The notes: generated by a model from the sequence alone, not told the origin. DNA of 64,000 bases from Salvelinus alpinus (GCF_045679555.1 NC_092091.1:71767730-71831729); one strand, 5' to 3'; shown: positions 47,079 to 62,067, numbered from the stretch's first letter. Program-made: numbers and translations.

Positions 47079-47411
47079 AGTAGACAGACAGGCCTATGAT
47101 CCCAGCCAGTAGAACACACAGCAGCCCCAGACACACTGCAGCAACTAGGAAGGGTCTCTTCCCTGAGCTCTGTGGACACATACAAGATACTGTTATGTTT
47201 TGTGTGTGTGTGTGTGTGTGTTACCTGAGTGCTGGTCTCCTGGTCCATTAATAGGAGCAGTGTCTGCTGTCTCTTCTCTCTTGGTGCTGGTCTCACCGTC
47301 TCTCTGGTTTTCTGCACTGACGTAGATATCCACAATCCTCTCCTCCGTCTCACCTCTGTTAAACTTGACCTTCTTGTTCATATCTGGTTCAGAATAGATG
47401 ACCTTTGACAT
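47079..47411 (-). pseudogene. C-type lectin copy D: tail and TM exons only
   Basis: Tail exon 47225-47411 (187 bp) is open: MSKVIYSEPDMNKKVKFNRG onward, with IVDIYVSAEN where copy A has a stop. The TM exon 47079-47170 lacks 8 bp (CCTGATAG in A) just after its acceptor, so the normal splice shifts the frame and destroys the membrane span. An AG six bases further inside (CTCAG|GG) would restore GKRPFLVAAVCL. Downstream exons are gone. At most a secreted or membrane stub; most likely dead. Confidence 0.8.
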
Positions 47412-47640
47412 CTTTAACAATACCTGGGTCTTTCTTTCTATGTAGCTCAACTATACATTAAGTCTCCGCTTCTAGAATGAATGTGGTCTTCCAACATGGC
47501 CGCCAGGAGGCGTCGTACGTCAACTGCAAGTCCTCTATACGTTAAGTCTCTGCTTCTACTGATATCTCTGTCTCTGAGTCATCTGTGTGTCTCTGTCTGT
47601 GTGACATCTGTAGGTATTAACTCTAGGGAAGTATCAGCAA
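47412..47640 (-). promoter_or_regulatory. 5' flank of lectin copy D
   Basis: Near-identical to 1933-2160 upstream of copy A. See that entry for the shared segment. Confidence 0.4.
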
Positions 47641-47736
47641 AATGACACGGGTAGTTGTGGCTATGCTAATACAAAAAATAGAACAAGTTGGCATACTTGT
47701 GTGCATATTTGTGAGTGTGAGAGATTGTTAGAGTGG

Positions 47737-47900
47737 TTATTGTTAAACCATTTTCTGCAGCACAATATAAATCATTCCATGTCTCTACATGGTCATCTTG
47801 TCCAGAGTATATCTCAACACAGTCCTCCTGTCCAGGGAATGGGACTTGCTATTTGTGATGATGGACAGGACACTGTCATACCAGGAATATATAGATCATA
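47737..47900 (-). pseudogene. Third isolated remnant of lectin exon 3
   Basis: EDCVEIYSGQDDHVETWNDL then YCAAENG, as at 2250 and 6836, within a segment (47640-48130) shared with 6690-7200. Confidence 0.75.
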
Positions 47901-48197
47901 GAGGGGAAGTGGACAACAAAGGCTAGTTGTTAACATATATTAAATATCATATGTAACAGCCCCAAGATAATTCAGGGAGTTTCCAGAACTCCTCCTTCCT
48001 TTCACCTTTCTGCTGATCTGGACCCTCTGTTTACTCCCAAATATACATCAACATGTTCAGGAGGTCCAGGACTACAACCATGGGTCATTGTAATGTCCAG
48101 ACAATAAATGTGACACTACAAACTGGTCCAAGTGGATATTGAGGGTGGGTTGTCTTAACCAGTGAGGATGAGATGACAACAGAAACCATCGTGGCTC

Positions 48198-48395
48198 ACC
48201 TCTACATTTACCCTTTAGTCATTTAGCAGATGCTCTTATCCAGAAAGACTTACAGGAGCAATTAGGGTTAAGTGCCTTGCTCAAGGGCACATCAACAGAT
48301 TTTTCAAATAGTCGTTTCAGGAATTCAAACCAACAACCTTTCGGTTCCTGGCCCAACGATCTTAACCGCTAGGCTACCTGCTGCCCTCTCTCTTA
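48198..48395 (-). mobile_element. tRNA-derived SINE (V-SINE-like), second copy
   Basis: Same family and same insertion point in the duplicated segment as 6478-6655. Core ACTTACAGGAGCAATTAGGG and the tRNA-like GGTAGCCTAGCGGTTAAGA on the minus strand. Confidence 0.82.
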
Positions 48396-48821
48396 ATGAA
48401 CCTGATTGGTTGAAGAGTTTTTGAGTGACAGCTGGTTGAACCACTGAAAATATCCATTACACTTCCCTCTTTTGGGACCCATAAAGGAGAACAGCAGTCA
48501 AGTATGAGCATTTGATATTGTGCTTATATGTAAATTGACAACAACGACTGACTGTTAAATATTATTTAGAGAATATCCTTTGATATCTCTACTACACTAA
48601 TTGATTGGTGGTACAGTCAACTCCTATACAGTGTATGTAATGGTGGTTTGGTACTGTTGAGAATGAATGTTATCACCAGGCCTAAATTGGAACATGTAAA
48701 TATCTGTAGAATATATTTGAATTAGAAATGATGTGTATAGAAAATACAAATGTACTGACTTCATGTTGAACCTGATGACGTATTAAACACAGGAAGTTAC
48801 AAACAGGAAATAAGTAGGCCT

Positions 48822-48827
48822 TTTATT
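48822..48827 (-). terminator. Polyadenylation signal of lectin copy E
   Basis: AATAAA on the minus strand, about 205 bp after the E stop codon, in the same context as in C and F. Confidence 0.6.
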
Positions 48828-49030
48828 AATATAATACTACAAACAAACACAACAAAAGATGCGTTTGCATGCATGTGTGCATGCTGTGTGTGTGGATGTG
48901 TGTGTGAGGTTGTGTATGTGGGTTTAAGACAGAGAGAGAATGTCTGTGAGAGAGAGAGAGAGAGAATGAAGGAGGAAGTTGTGTGCACTGTGTGCTGCTG
49001 TATGTGTTACAGTATGTTGTCATGGTGATG

Positions 49031-49857
<827 letters not shown>

Positions 49858-49949
49858 AAACAAGATGAAAACGTGAATTTCCTTCAATTTACCACACAAG
49901 TGGTAAAGTGATACTAAAGTTAAAAATTCAGACACACAATAAAGCGTAA

Positions 49950-50211
49950 CATGTAACTTGACAACAAAGACTGATGGTCAAAGATTTTTAAGTAACATCC
50001 TTTGATACCCTTTGATATCTCTACTATACTCATTGATTAGTGATACAGTCAACTCCTATACAGTGTATGTAATGGTGGTTTGGTACTATTGAGAATGTTA
50101 TCACCAGGCCTAAATTGGAGCATGTAGATATCTCTAGTAAGTAAGAAGAATGTATTTGAATTGGAATTAATGAAATGAAATGCACGCAGAGTGTGCACAA
50201 AGTCAAATGTA
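49950..50211 (-). other. 3'-flank DNA of copy F fused to copy E
   Basis: Resembles 48530-48740 and 16590-16750 (GATACAGTCAACTCC, TTATCACCAGGCCTAAATTGG). It is the region normally lying beyond the polyadenylation site of a lectin copy. Its junction to the E intron marks an unequal crossover. Confidence 0.6.
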
Positions 50212-51150
50212 ACCGACTTGCTCAAATCGGTCTTTTGTAGCAAAATGTTAAATTGTGTTTTTTTAACATTGGATAAAAGTAGAGACTTGGAGCTACAAAA
50301 TGGTATATCATACACTACACTGCATTTGAGGAACAATAGAAAAGTAATTCTGCTTTGAAAGTTGATAAACTTGTAAACTCACTTTTGAGAACATGTATAT
50401 TTTGGTAGTACAACTGGAGAGCCCTTCTACTCAAACCTTGGCCCTCTTGTTATCTAGGTAAGCAGGTCTGCAACCTTTGTCCTCTCGTAATTGAGAGCAA
50501 CATGGTCTGTTGAGAAATTCTCAAAGTGGGGGTTTTATTCGGGAGAGCAGAAAAAGGCTGTCTCATGACGCCAGGTCCGAACTGGGCTCATGGACGGTCC
50601 TCTGATTTAGTTAAACTCAAAGGGGAATTGGAGTTTCCTTCATTAAACAGTCCAAAATCACATTACACAATTTTACAAACAGTATCATCTTCACTCATTC
50701 ATCTTATACAACAATTAGATGTAAACCTAATTTCTGAGGCTATTATATAAACAGCGTTATTATATAAACAGCGTTCACTACATGATAGATGTTTTAAAAA
50801 GCTGCGTTAGTTAGGATTACCTAGACATACTGACCAGCTCGAATCGTGCTATATGGCAGACCAATCCAAACTCATGTCCAGCCTATACTTTATCTTCGCC
50901 AATCATGGCTAGCGGGAAGGTTGCTGGCTTTTTCTGTGGCTAAACCAACAAGGCTCGTAATTTAACAATTGTATTCATATTTACAGGTGGCATACAAGTT
51001 TGTTATTCAGGCACATGAAAGGTCACATGTTGGAGAAGGCATTTCTGTCCACAGAAAACTAATTTAGATGTTCTTTTTAATTGTACGTTGAAACGGCTCT
51101 CCTGTGAAGTAGTGACCCGCGACATATGCCTAGTTTCCGGAAACTGGTCA
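50212..51150. mobile_element. hAT-like insertion with 8-bp target duplication
   Basis: Flanked by CAAATGTA at 50204-50211 and 51151-51158, in the 3' flank of lectin copy F. Removing it restores the flank seen beside C and E. About 939 bp, no transposase frame. Confidence 0.7.
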
Positions 51151-51239
51151 CAAATGTACTAACTTCATGTTGACTCTGATGACGTGTGAAACATAACTAC
51201 TGGTACACAGGAAGCAACAAACAGGAAATAAGTAGAACT

Positions 51240-51245
51240 TTTATT
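51240..51245 (-). terminator. Polyadenylation signal of lectin copy F
   Basis: AATAAA on the minus strand, about 380 bp after the stop codon at 51622. Confidence 0.65.
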
Positions 51246-51439
51246 AATATGATAATACAAACAAATACAACAATAGGTGCGTTTGCGTGCATGTGTTTAA
51301 AAATGCTTTTTGCCATATTTTACCAGCCAAATTGACTAAGAACACTTTCTCATTTACAGCAACAACCTGGGGAATAGTTACAGGGGAGAGGAGGGGGATG
51401 AATGAGCCAATTGTAAACTGGGGATAATTAGGTGAGACG

Positions 51440-51442
<3 letters not shown>

Positions 51443-51488
<46 letters not shown>
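51443..51488. repeat. (GT)n microsatellite downstream of copy F
   Basis: About 22 GT units followed by a G run; in the 3'UTR of F by position. Confidence 0.95.
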
Positions 51489-51489
<1 letters not shown>

Positions 51490-51621
51490 TGGGGGAGGGG
51501 GGGGTTGAGATGGAGAGAGAGTGTGAAAGAGAGAGAGAGAGACAGAAAGAGAGAGAATGAAAGAGGAAGGTGTGTGTACTGCGGGCTGCTGTATATGTTA
51601 CAGTATGTTGTCATGGTGATG

Positions 51622-54174
<2,553 letters not shown>

Positions 54175-54430
54175 CTTAACACACTTGTGGTCCAATACAG
54201 TAACTTCTACTTATCTCAGCTCTAATGTACGTCTGTATCTAGGTGTTCTCTCTGGACTGTCCTGGGTCTGTATGACTTATTATAGTGATACATGTTTTTA
54301 AATAGTCAACCACAGTGAAGAGGAAACTGTCAAATCAACACAACCCTGGTCACCACGTGACTTAGTGTCTAATCTAAACATGTATGTTTCCCACAGGGCT
54401 CATCAGTATTAAACATGTGATTGAACTGAA
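54175..54430 (-). promoter_or_regulatory. 5' flank of lectin copy F
   Basis: Shared with the flanks of B and C. On the minus strand a TATAATAA sequence lies about 105 bp before the ATG (54277-54284), and CACGTGAC at about 54355 is an E-box-like site also present in B and at 41455. Promoter role inferred from position and conservation only. Confidence 0.4.
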
Positions 54431-55318
54431 GTGATAATATAATACATTATATGACTCCACCAGTCTTAGTGTGATAATATAATACATGATATGACTCTCA
54501 CCAGTCTTAGTTTGATAATATAATACATGATATGACTCCCACCAGCCTTAGTTTGATTATATAATACATGATATGACTCCCACCAGCCTTAGTTTGATAA
54601 TATAATACATGATATGATTCCCACCAGTCTTAGTTTGATAATATAATACATGATATGACTCCCACCAGCCTTAGTTTGATAATATAATACATGATATGAC
54701 TCCCACCAGCCTTAGTTTGATCATATAATACATGATATGACTCCCACCAGCCTTAGTGTGATAATATAATACATGATATGACTCCCACCAGTCTTAGTTT
54801 GATAATATAATACATGATATGACTCCCACCAGTCTTAATTGATAATATAATACATGATATGACTCCCACCAGTCTTAGTTTGATAATATAATACATGATA
54901 TGACTCCCACCAGTCTTAGTTTGATAATATAATACATGATATGACTCCCACCAGCCTTAGTTTGATAATATAATACATGATATGACTCCCACCAGCCTTA
55001 GTTTGATAATATAATACATGATATGACTCCCACCAGTCTTAGTTTGATAATATAATACATGATATGACTCCCGCCAGCCTTAGTTTGATAATATAATACA
55101 TGATATGACTCCCACCAGTCTTAGTTTGATAATATAATACATGATATGACTCCCACCAGCCTTAGTTTGATAATATAATACATGATATGACTCCGACCAT
55201 TCTTAGTTTGATAATATAATACACGATATGACTCCCACCAGTCTTAGTGTGATAATATAATACATGATATGACTCCAACCAGCCTTAGTTTGATAATATA
55301 ATACATGATGTGACTCTA
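54431..55318. repeat. 41-bp AT-rich minisatellite upstream of copy F
   Basis: About 21 copies of the unit with TTTGATAATATAATACATGA and ACTCCCACCAGCCTTAG, with a recurring CCTTAG/TCTTAG variant. The orphan array at 41466 has about 12 units and the flank of B has one. Confidence 0.95.
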
Positions 55319-55814
55319 TATCATATTATATGATGTATGTATGAATTCATAGGGTCACAATTTTGTATCTGCTAAAATAAATTGGGATCCTGTTAATTGA
55401 CATGTACACTACATATGTCCTGACTGAGTTTACAGCACCCCCAGCCTTCAAATGGAGACCACATTATGGATCTCACTCTGTGACTAGTAGTGTAGTTGCC
55501 CCTAGATGCTGATCTTAGGTTGGTTTTACATTTCCACCACTAATGGTTAAGGTTAAGATTGGGGGAGAGAAACCTGATCCTAGATCTGTACCTAGGGGAG
55601 ACTTCCCCCCGTGGTGTGACCGGCCACCAATGGCCATTTATAGTAGGGGTCTTTTTTTAACTATGCTGAGGGTTAAGAGTTTCTCAGAATGAAAAAGCAG
55701 ACGTTCTGACAATATCTCTATAGTTTCAGTTTGACAGATGTAATAGAATAGAAAGAGGAATTAAAACCCTTCACATGTTTTATGACAAAAACGTTCATAT
55801 TTCCACCCTGTCTT
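55319..55814. other. Distal 5' flank, paralogous to 8150-8496
   Basis: Matches the region upstream of copy B (TTGGGATCCTGTTAATTGAC, AGCACCCCCAGCCTTCAAAT) to about 55620, then unassigned sequence. No gene seen. Confidence 0.55.
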
Positions 55815-57047
55815 TCAGTACAACATAACATATACATACCGGTTACATCTAATGACACAACTCTCTCTGCACTGATTCCACTGTTCCACATGACATCTAC
55901 CTACATTAACTATTATACAACTCCATAGCTCTACTCTATTCCACAGGAGGAGAGAAAGCATCACACAGATCCTGAGATACAGGGACAGAGTCAAAGGTGG
56001 CCCTCTGGTGGATGTAGTACTAACTACAGGTACAGCTGTAGTGTTGGTGACAGAGACCTGGGTGGATGTAGTACTAACTACAGGTACAGTTGTAGTGTTG
56101 GTGACAGAGACCTGGGTGGATGTAGTACTAACTACAGGTACAGCTGTAGTGTTGGTGACAGAGACCTGGGTGGATGTAGTACTAACTACAGGTACAGCTG
56201 TAGTGTTGGTGACAGAGACCTGGGTGGATGTAGTACTAACTACAGGTACAGATGTAGTGTTGGTGACAGAGACCTGGGTGGATGTAGTACTAACTACAGG
56301 TACAGCTGTAGTGTTGGTGACAGAGACCCGGGTGGATGTAGTACTAACTACAGGTACAGCTGTAGTGTTGGTGACAGAGACCTGGGTGGATGTAGTACTA
56401 ACTACAGGTACAGCTGTGGTGTTGGTGACAGAGACCTGGGTGGATGTAGTACTAACTACAGGTACAGATGTAGTGTTGGTGACAGAGACCTGGGTGGATG
56501 TAGTACTAACTACAGGTACAGCTGTAGTGTTGGTGACAGAGACCTGGGTGGATGTAGTACTAACTACAGGTACAGCTGTAGTGTTGGTGACAGAGACCTG
56601 GGTGGATGTAGTACTAACTATAGGTACAGCTGTGGTGTTGGTGACAGAGACCTGGGTGGATGTAGTACTAACTACAGGTACAGATGTAGTGTTGGTGACA
56701 GAGACCTGGGTGGATGTAGTACTAACTACAGGTACAGCTGTGGTGTTGGTGACAGAGACCTGGGTGGATGTAGTACTAACTACAGGTACAGATGTAGTGT
56801 TGGTGACAGAGACCTGGGTGGATGTAGTACTAACTACAGGTACAGCTGTAGTGTTGGTGACAGAGACCTGGGTGGATGTAGTACTAACTACAGGTACAGC
56901 TGTAGTGTTGGTGACAGAGACATGGGTGGATGTAGTACTAACTACAGGTACAGCTGTAGTGTTGGTGACAGAGACCTGGGTGGATGTAGTACTAACTACA
57001 GGTACAGCTGTAGTGTTGGTGACAGAGACCTGGGCCCGGTTTCCCAA
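55815..57047 (-). CDS. Thr/Ser/Val-rich repeat ORF (410 aa), 54-bp units
   Basis: About 19 copies of a 54-bp unit (55990-57033) encode the 18-residue VSVTNTTAVPVVSTTSTQ. Thr and Ser make up about half of it, which resembles an O-glycosylated mucin-like stalk, and NTT offers N-glycosylation sites. The opposite strand is also open for 355 codons, because the unit is a multiple of three, so openness alone proves nothing. It follows the stalk array of copy G in the same direction and could once have been part of it. The start Met lies inside the MITE at 57033-57136. No signal peptide. Real expression is doubtful. Confidence 0.3.
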   Translation of the reverse strand: MGNRAQVSVTNTTAVPVVSTTSTQVSVTNTTAVPVVSTTSTHVSVTNTTAVPVVSTTSTQVSVTNTTAVPVVSTTSTQVSVTNTTSVPVVSTTSTQVSVTNTTAVPVVSTTSTQVSVTNTTSVPVVSTTSTQVSVTNTTAVPIVSTTSTQVSVTNTTAVPVVSTTSTQVSVTNTTAVPVVSTTSTQVSVTNTTSVPVVSTTSTQVSVTNTTAVPVVSTTSTQVSVTNTTAVPVVSTTSTRVSVTNTTAVPVVSTTSTQVSVTNTTSVPVVSTTSTQVSVTNTTAVPVVSTTSTQVSVTNTTAVPVVSTTSTQVSVTNTTTVPVVSTTSTQVSVTNTTAVPVVSTTSTRGPPLTLSLYLRICVMLSLLLWNRVELWSCIIVNVGRCHVEQWNQCRESCVIRCNRYVYVMLY

Positions 57048-57136
57048 AATAATTTTAAGTCTAAGTTCATCTTAGAACAAAAGGATCCTGTGGTAATAAT
57101 GATGGAGACTTACGATGCTTTTGGGAAACCGGGCCC
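57033..57136. mobile_element. Small MITE with 18-bp inverted ends
   Basis: GGGCCCGGTTTCCCAAAA at the left pairs with TTTTGGGAAACCGGGCCC at the right; about 104 bp, between the 54-bp array and the 31-bp array. Confidence 0.88.
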
Positions 57137-57244
57137 TGGGCTGTAGAGCTCACAACCACCCCACCACGTCTTTCACTGAGCCCAAACACACACCCACGTT
57201 GCCTGCCCTCTCCTTTACCACCAGCTCTACCTTCTTTGAACAGC

Positions 57245-60200
57245 AGGTGGAACTGGTTTCTCTCCTCAGTCAGGGTGTTGTAACTGGTTTCTCTCCTCAG
57301 TCAAGGTGTTGTAACTAATCTCTCTCCTCAGTCAGGGTGTTGTAACTGGTTTCTCTCCTCAGTCAGGGTGTTGTAACTGGTTTCTCTCCTCAGTCAGGGT
57401 GATGTAACTGGTTTCTCTCCTCAGTCAGGGTGTTGTAACTGGTTTCTCTCCTCAGTCAGGGTGTTGAAACTGGTTTCTCTCCTCAGTCAGGGTGTTGTAA
57501 CTGGTTTCTCTCCTCAGTCAGGGTGTTGTAACTGGTTTCTCTCCTCAGTCAGGGTGTTGTAACTAATCTCTCTCCTCAGTCAGGGTGTTGTAACTGGTTT
57601 CTCTCCTCAGACAGGGTGTTGTAACTGGTTTCTCTCCTCAGTCAGGGTGTTGTAACTGGTCTCTCTCCTCAGTCAGGGTGTTGTAACTAATCTCTCTCCT
57701 CAGTCAGGGTGTTGTAACTGGTTTCTCTCCTCAGTCAGGGTGTTGTAACTGGTTTCTCTCCTCAGTCAGGGTGTTGTAACTGGTATCTCTCCTCAGTCAG
57801 GGTGTTGTAACTGGTTTCTCTCCTCAGTCAGGGTGTTGTAACTGGTTTCTCTCCTCAGTCAGGGTGTTGTAACTGGTTTCTCTCCTCAGTCAGGGTGTTG
57901 TAACTAATCTCTCTCCTCAGTCAGGGTGCTGTAACTGGTTTCTCTCCTCAGTCAGGGTGTTGTAACTGGTTTCTCTCCTCAGTCAGGGTGCTGTAACTGG
58001 TTTCTCTTTAGTCAGGGTGTTGTAACTGGTTTCTCTCCTCAGTCAAGGTGTTGTAACTAATCTCTCTCCTCAGTCAGGGTGTTGTAACTGGTTTCTCTCC
58101 TCAGTCAAGGTGTTGTAACTAATCTCTCTCCTCAGTCAGGGTGTTGTAACTGGTTTCTCTCCTCAGTCAGGGTGTTGTAACTGGTTTCTCTCCTCAGTCA
58201 GGGTGTTATAACTGGTTTCTCTCCTCAGTCAGGGTGTTGTAACTGGTTTCTCTCCTCAGTCAGGGTGTTGTAACTAATCTCTCTCCTCAGTCAGGGTGTT
58301 GTAACTGGTTTCTCTCCTCAGTCAGGGTGTTGTAACTGGTTTATCTCCTCAGTCAGGGTGTTGTAACTGGTTTCTCTCCTCAGTCAGGGTGTTGTAACTG
58401 GTCTCTCTCCTCAGTCAGGGTGTTGTAACTGGTTTCTCTCCTCAGTCAAGGTGTTGTAACTGGTTTCTCTCCTCAGTCAGGGTGTTGTAACTAATCTCTC
58501 TCCTCAGTCAGGGTGTTGTAACTGGTTTCTCTCCTCAGTCAGGGTGTTGTAACTGGTTTCTCTCCTCAGTCAGGGTGTTGTAACTGGTTTCTCTCCTCAG
58601 TCAGGGTGTTGTAACTGGTTTCTCTCCTCAGTCAGGGTGTTGTAACTGGTTTCTCTCCTCAGTCAGGGTGTTGTAACTGGTTTCTCTCCTCAGTCAGGTT
58701 GTTGTAACTAATCTCTCTCCTCAGTCAGGGTGTTGTAACTGGTTTCCCTCCTCAGTCAGGGTGTTGTAACTGGTTTCTCTCCTCAGTCAAGGTGTTGTAA
58801 CTAATCTCTCTCCTCAGTCAGGGTGTTGTAACTGGTTTCTCTCCTCAGTCAAGGTGTTGTAACTAATCTCTCTCCTCAGTCAGGGTGTTGTAACTGGTTT
58901 CTCTCCTCAGTCAAGGTGTTGTAACTGGTTTCTCTCCTCAGTCAGGGTGTTGTAACTGGTCGGTAGTTTGTCTCTCTCTTTAGTCAGGGTGTTGTAACTG
59001 GTTTCTCTCCTCAGTCAGGGTGTTGTAACTGGTTTCTCTCTTTACTCAGGGTGTTGTAACTAATCTCTCTCCTCAGTCAGGGTGTTGTAACTGGTTTCTC
59101 TTTAGTCAGGGTGTTGTAACTGGTTTCTCTCCTCAGTCAGGGTGTTGTAACTGGTTTCTCTCCTCAGTCAGGGTGTTGTAACTGGTTTCTCTCCTCAGTC
59201 AGGGTGTTGTAACTGGTTTCTCTCCTCAGTCAGGGTGTTGTAACTGGTTTCTCTCCTCAGTCAGGGTGTTGTAACTGGTTTCTCTCCTCAGTCAGGTTGT
59301 TGTAACTAATCTCTCTCCTCAGTCAGGGTGTTGTAACTGGTTTCCCTCCTCAGTCAGGGTGTTGTAACTGGTTTCTCTCCTCAGTCAAGGTGTTGTAACT
59401 AATCTCTCTCCTCAGTCAGGGTGTTGTAACTGGTTTCTCTCCTCAGTCAAGGTGTTGTAACTAATCTCTCTCCTCAGTCAGGGTGTTGTAACTGGTTTCT
59501 CTCCTCAGTCAAGGTGTTGTAACTGGTTTCTCTCCTCAGTCAGGGTGTTGTAACTGGTCGGTAGTTTGTCTCTCTCTTTAGTCAGGGTGTTGTAACTGGT
59601 TTCTCTCCTCAGTCAGGGTGTTGTAACTGGTTTCTCTCTTTACTCAGGGTGTTGTAACTAATCTCTCTCCTCAGTCAGGGTGTTGTAACTGGTTTCTCTT
59701 TAGTCAGGGTGTTGTAACTGGTTTCTCTCCTCAGTCAGGGTTTTGTAACTGGTTTCTCTCCTCAGTCAGGGTGTTGTAACTAATCTCTCTCCTCAGTCAG
59801 GGTGTTGTAACTGGTTTCTCTCCTCAGTCAAGGTGTTGTAACTAATCTCTCTCCTCAGTCAGGGTGTTGTAACTGGTTTCTCTCCTCAGTCAGGGTGTTG
59901 TAACTGGTTTCTCTCCTCAGTCAGGGTGTTGTAACTGGTCTCTCTCCTCAGTCAGGGTGTTGTAACTAATCTCTCTCCTCAGTCAGGGTGTTGTAACTGG
60001 TTTCTCTCCTCAGTCAGGGTGTTGTAACTGGTTTCTCTCCTCAGTCAAGGTGTTGTAACTAATCTCTCTCCTCAGTCAGGGTGTTGTAACTGGTTTCTCT
60101 CCTCAGTCAGGGTGTTGTAACTAATCTCTCTCCTCAGTCAGGGTGTTGTAACTGGTTTCTCTCCTCAGTCAGGGTGTTGTAACTAATCTCTCTCCTCAGT

Positions 60201-60715
60201 CAGGGTGCTGTAACTGGTTTCTCTCCTCAGTCAGGGTGTTGTAACTAATCTCTCTCCTCAGTCAGGGTGTTGTAACTGGTCTCTCTCCTCAGTCAGGGTG
60301 TTGTAACTAATCTCTCTCCTCAGTCAGGGTGTTGTAACTGGTTTCTCTCCTCAGTCAGGGTGTTGTAACTGGTTTCTCTCCTCAGTCAAGGTGTTGTAAC
60401 TAATCTCTCTCCTCAGTCAGGGTGTTGTAACTGGTTTCTCTCCTCAGTCAGGGTGTTGTAACTAATCTCTCTCCTCAGTCAGGGTGTTGTAACTAATCTC
60501 TCTCCTCAGTCAGGGTGTTGTAACTGGTTTCTCTCCTCAGTCAGGGTGTTGTAACTGGTTTCTCTCCTCAGTCAGGGTGTTGTAACTGGTTTCTCTCCTC
60601 AGTCAGGGTGTTGTAACTGGTTTCTCTCCTCAGTCAGGGTGTTGTAACTGGTTTCTCTCCTCAGACAGGGTGTTGTAACTGGTTTCTCTCCTCAGACAGG
60701 ATGTTGTAACTGGTC
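57245..60715. repeat. 31-bp minisatellite derived from the stalk unit
   Basis: About 110 units of TCTCTCCTCAGTCAGGG followed by TGTTGTAACTGGTT, with a common variant ACTAATC. It equals the 42-bp stalk unit minus 11 bp (the CTGTAGCTGGT part), so each unit shifts the frame by one. A block of about 0.6 kb around 58.68-59.09 recurs at about 59.29-59.70. Confidence 0.95.
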
Positions 60716-61800
60716 GGTAGCTTGTCTCTCTCTTAAGTCAGGGTGTTGTAACTGGTCTGTAGTTTGTCTCTTTCTTTAGTCAGGGTGTTGTAACTGGTCT
60801 CTCTCCTCAGTCAGGGTGTTGTAACTGGTTTCTCTCCTCAGTCAAGGTGTTGTAACTGGTTTCTCTCCTCAGTCAGGGTGTTGTAACTGGTCGGTAGTTT
60901 GTCTCTCTCTTTAGTCAGGGTGTTGTAACTGGTTTCTCTCCTCAGTCAGGGTGTTGTAACTGGTTTCTCTCTTTAGTCAGGGTGTTGTAACTAATCTCTC
61001 TCCTCAATCAGGGTGTTGTAACTGGTTTCTCTCCTCAGACAGGGTGTTGTAACTGGTTTCTCTCCTCAGACAGGGTGTTGTAACTGGTCGGTAGTTTGTC
61101 TCTCTCTTTAGTCAGGGTGTTGTAACTGGTCTGTAGTTTGTCTCTCTCTTTAGTCAGGGTGTTGTAACTGGTCTCTCTCTTTAGTCAGGGTGTTGTAACT
61201 GGTCTCTCTCTTTAGTCAGGGTGTTGTAACTGGTCTGTAGCTTGTCTTTCTCTTTAGTCAGGGTGTTGTAACTGGTTGGTAGGTGGTCTCTTTCTCTTTA
61301 GTCAGGGTGTTGTAACTGGTCGGGATTTTGTCTCTCTCTTTAGTCAGGGTGTTGTAACTGGTCTCTCTCTTTAGTCAAGATGTTGTAACTGGTCGGTAGC
61401 TTGTCTCGCTCTTTAGTCAGGGTGTTGTAATTGGTCTGTAGCTTGTCTCTCTCTTTAGTCAGGGTGTTGTAATTGGTCCGTAGCTGGTCTCTCTCTTTAG
61501 TCAGGGTGTTGTAGCTTGTCTGTAGCTGGTCTCTCTCTTTAGTCAGGGTGTTGTAATTGGTCCGTAGCTGGTCTCTCTCTTTAGTCAGGGTGTTGTAGCT
61601 TGTCTGTAGCTGGTCTCTCTCTTTAGTCAGAGTGTTGTAACTGTCATGTAGCTAGCCTTTCTGCAGATGTGTCATGGTGCTGATCTCACTGTTCCCCCAG
61701 GGTCTCTGCACTGATGTAGATATCCACAATCCTCTCCTCCATCTCACTTCTGTCAAACCTTATTGGTCATATCTGGATTGGTATAGATGGACTCAGACAT
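57245..61800 (-). pseudogene. C-type lectin copy G: tail exon and expanded stalk
   Basis: The tail exon begins ATG at 61800 (MSESIYTNPDMTNKV) and then hits TGA because about 4 bp present in D are missing. Further on, VDIYISAE-like sequence is recognisable in another frame. The TM exon is absent. Stalk units follow directly: 42-bp units at about 60.9-61.66 kb (mixed with shorter ones) and the 31-bp derivative over 57.25-60.7 kb. No lectin exon lies downstream before copy F. Dead gene. Confidence 0.8.
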
Positions 61801-61845
61801 TTTAAACAATGTTTTCTGACTATAGCTACAGTGCCTTAAAGCAGG

Positions 61846-62012
61846 GTTTCCCAAACCCTCCTTGGTGAACTTCATGGTTTTTGCCCTACACTACACAGCT
61901 GATTCAAATAACCAACTCACCATCTAGCTTTGATATTTTGAATGAGGTTTGTAGTGCTAGGGCACAAACCTCAACGTTCACCCAGGGGAGGCCCCCAGTA
62001 CCGAGTGTCTGA
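61846..62012. mobile_element. hAT-type palindromic MITE
   Basis: CAGGGTTTCCCAAACCCTCC at the left; the interior TACACAGCTGATTCAAATAA is mirrored by the degenerate ATTTTGAATGAGGTTTGTAG. Typical of the short fish hAT elements. Confidence 0.65.
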
Positions 62013-62067
62013 GTCCGAATCTGACTGCTTTTAAACCTGTTGTAGGTGGGGATTTGTGGAACAGAAA

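Noticed and set aside
56008-57075. 355-residue plus-strand frame over the 54-bp array
   Set aside because: It is the antisense shadow of the repeat. The minus frame is at least collinear with copy G, while the plus frame has no neighbouring exon or recognisable domain.
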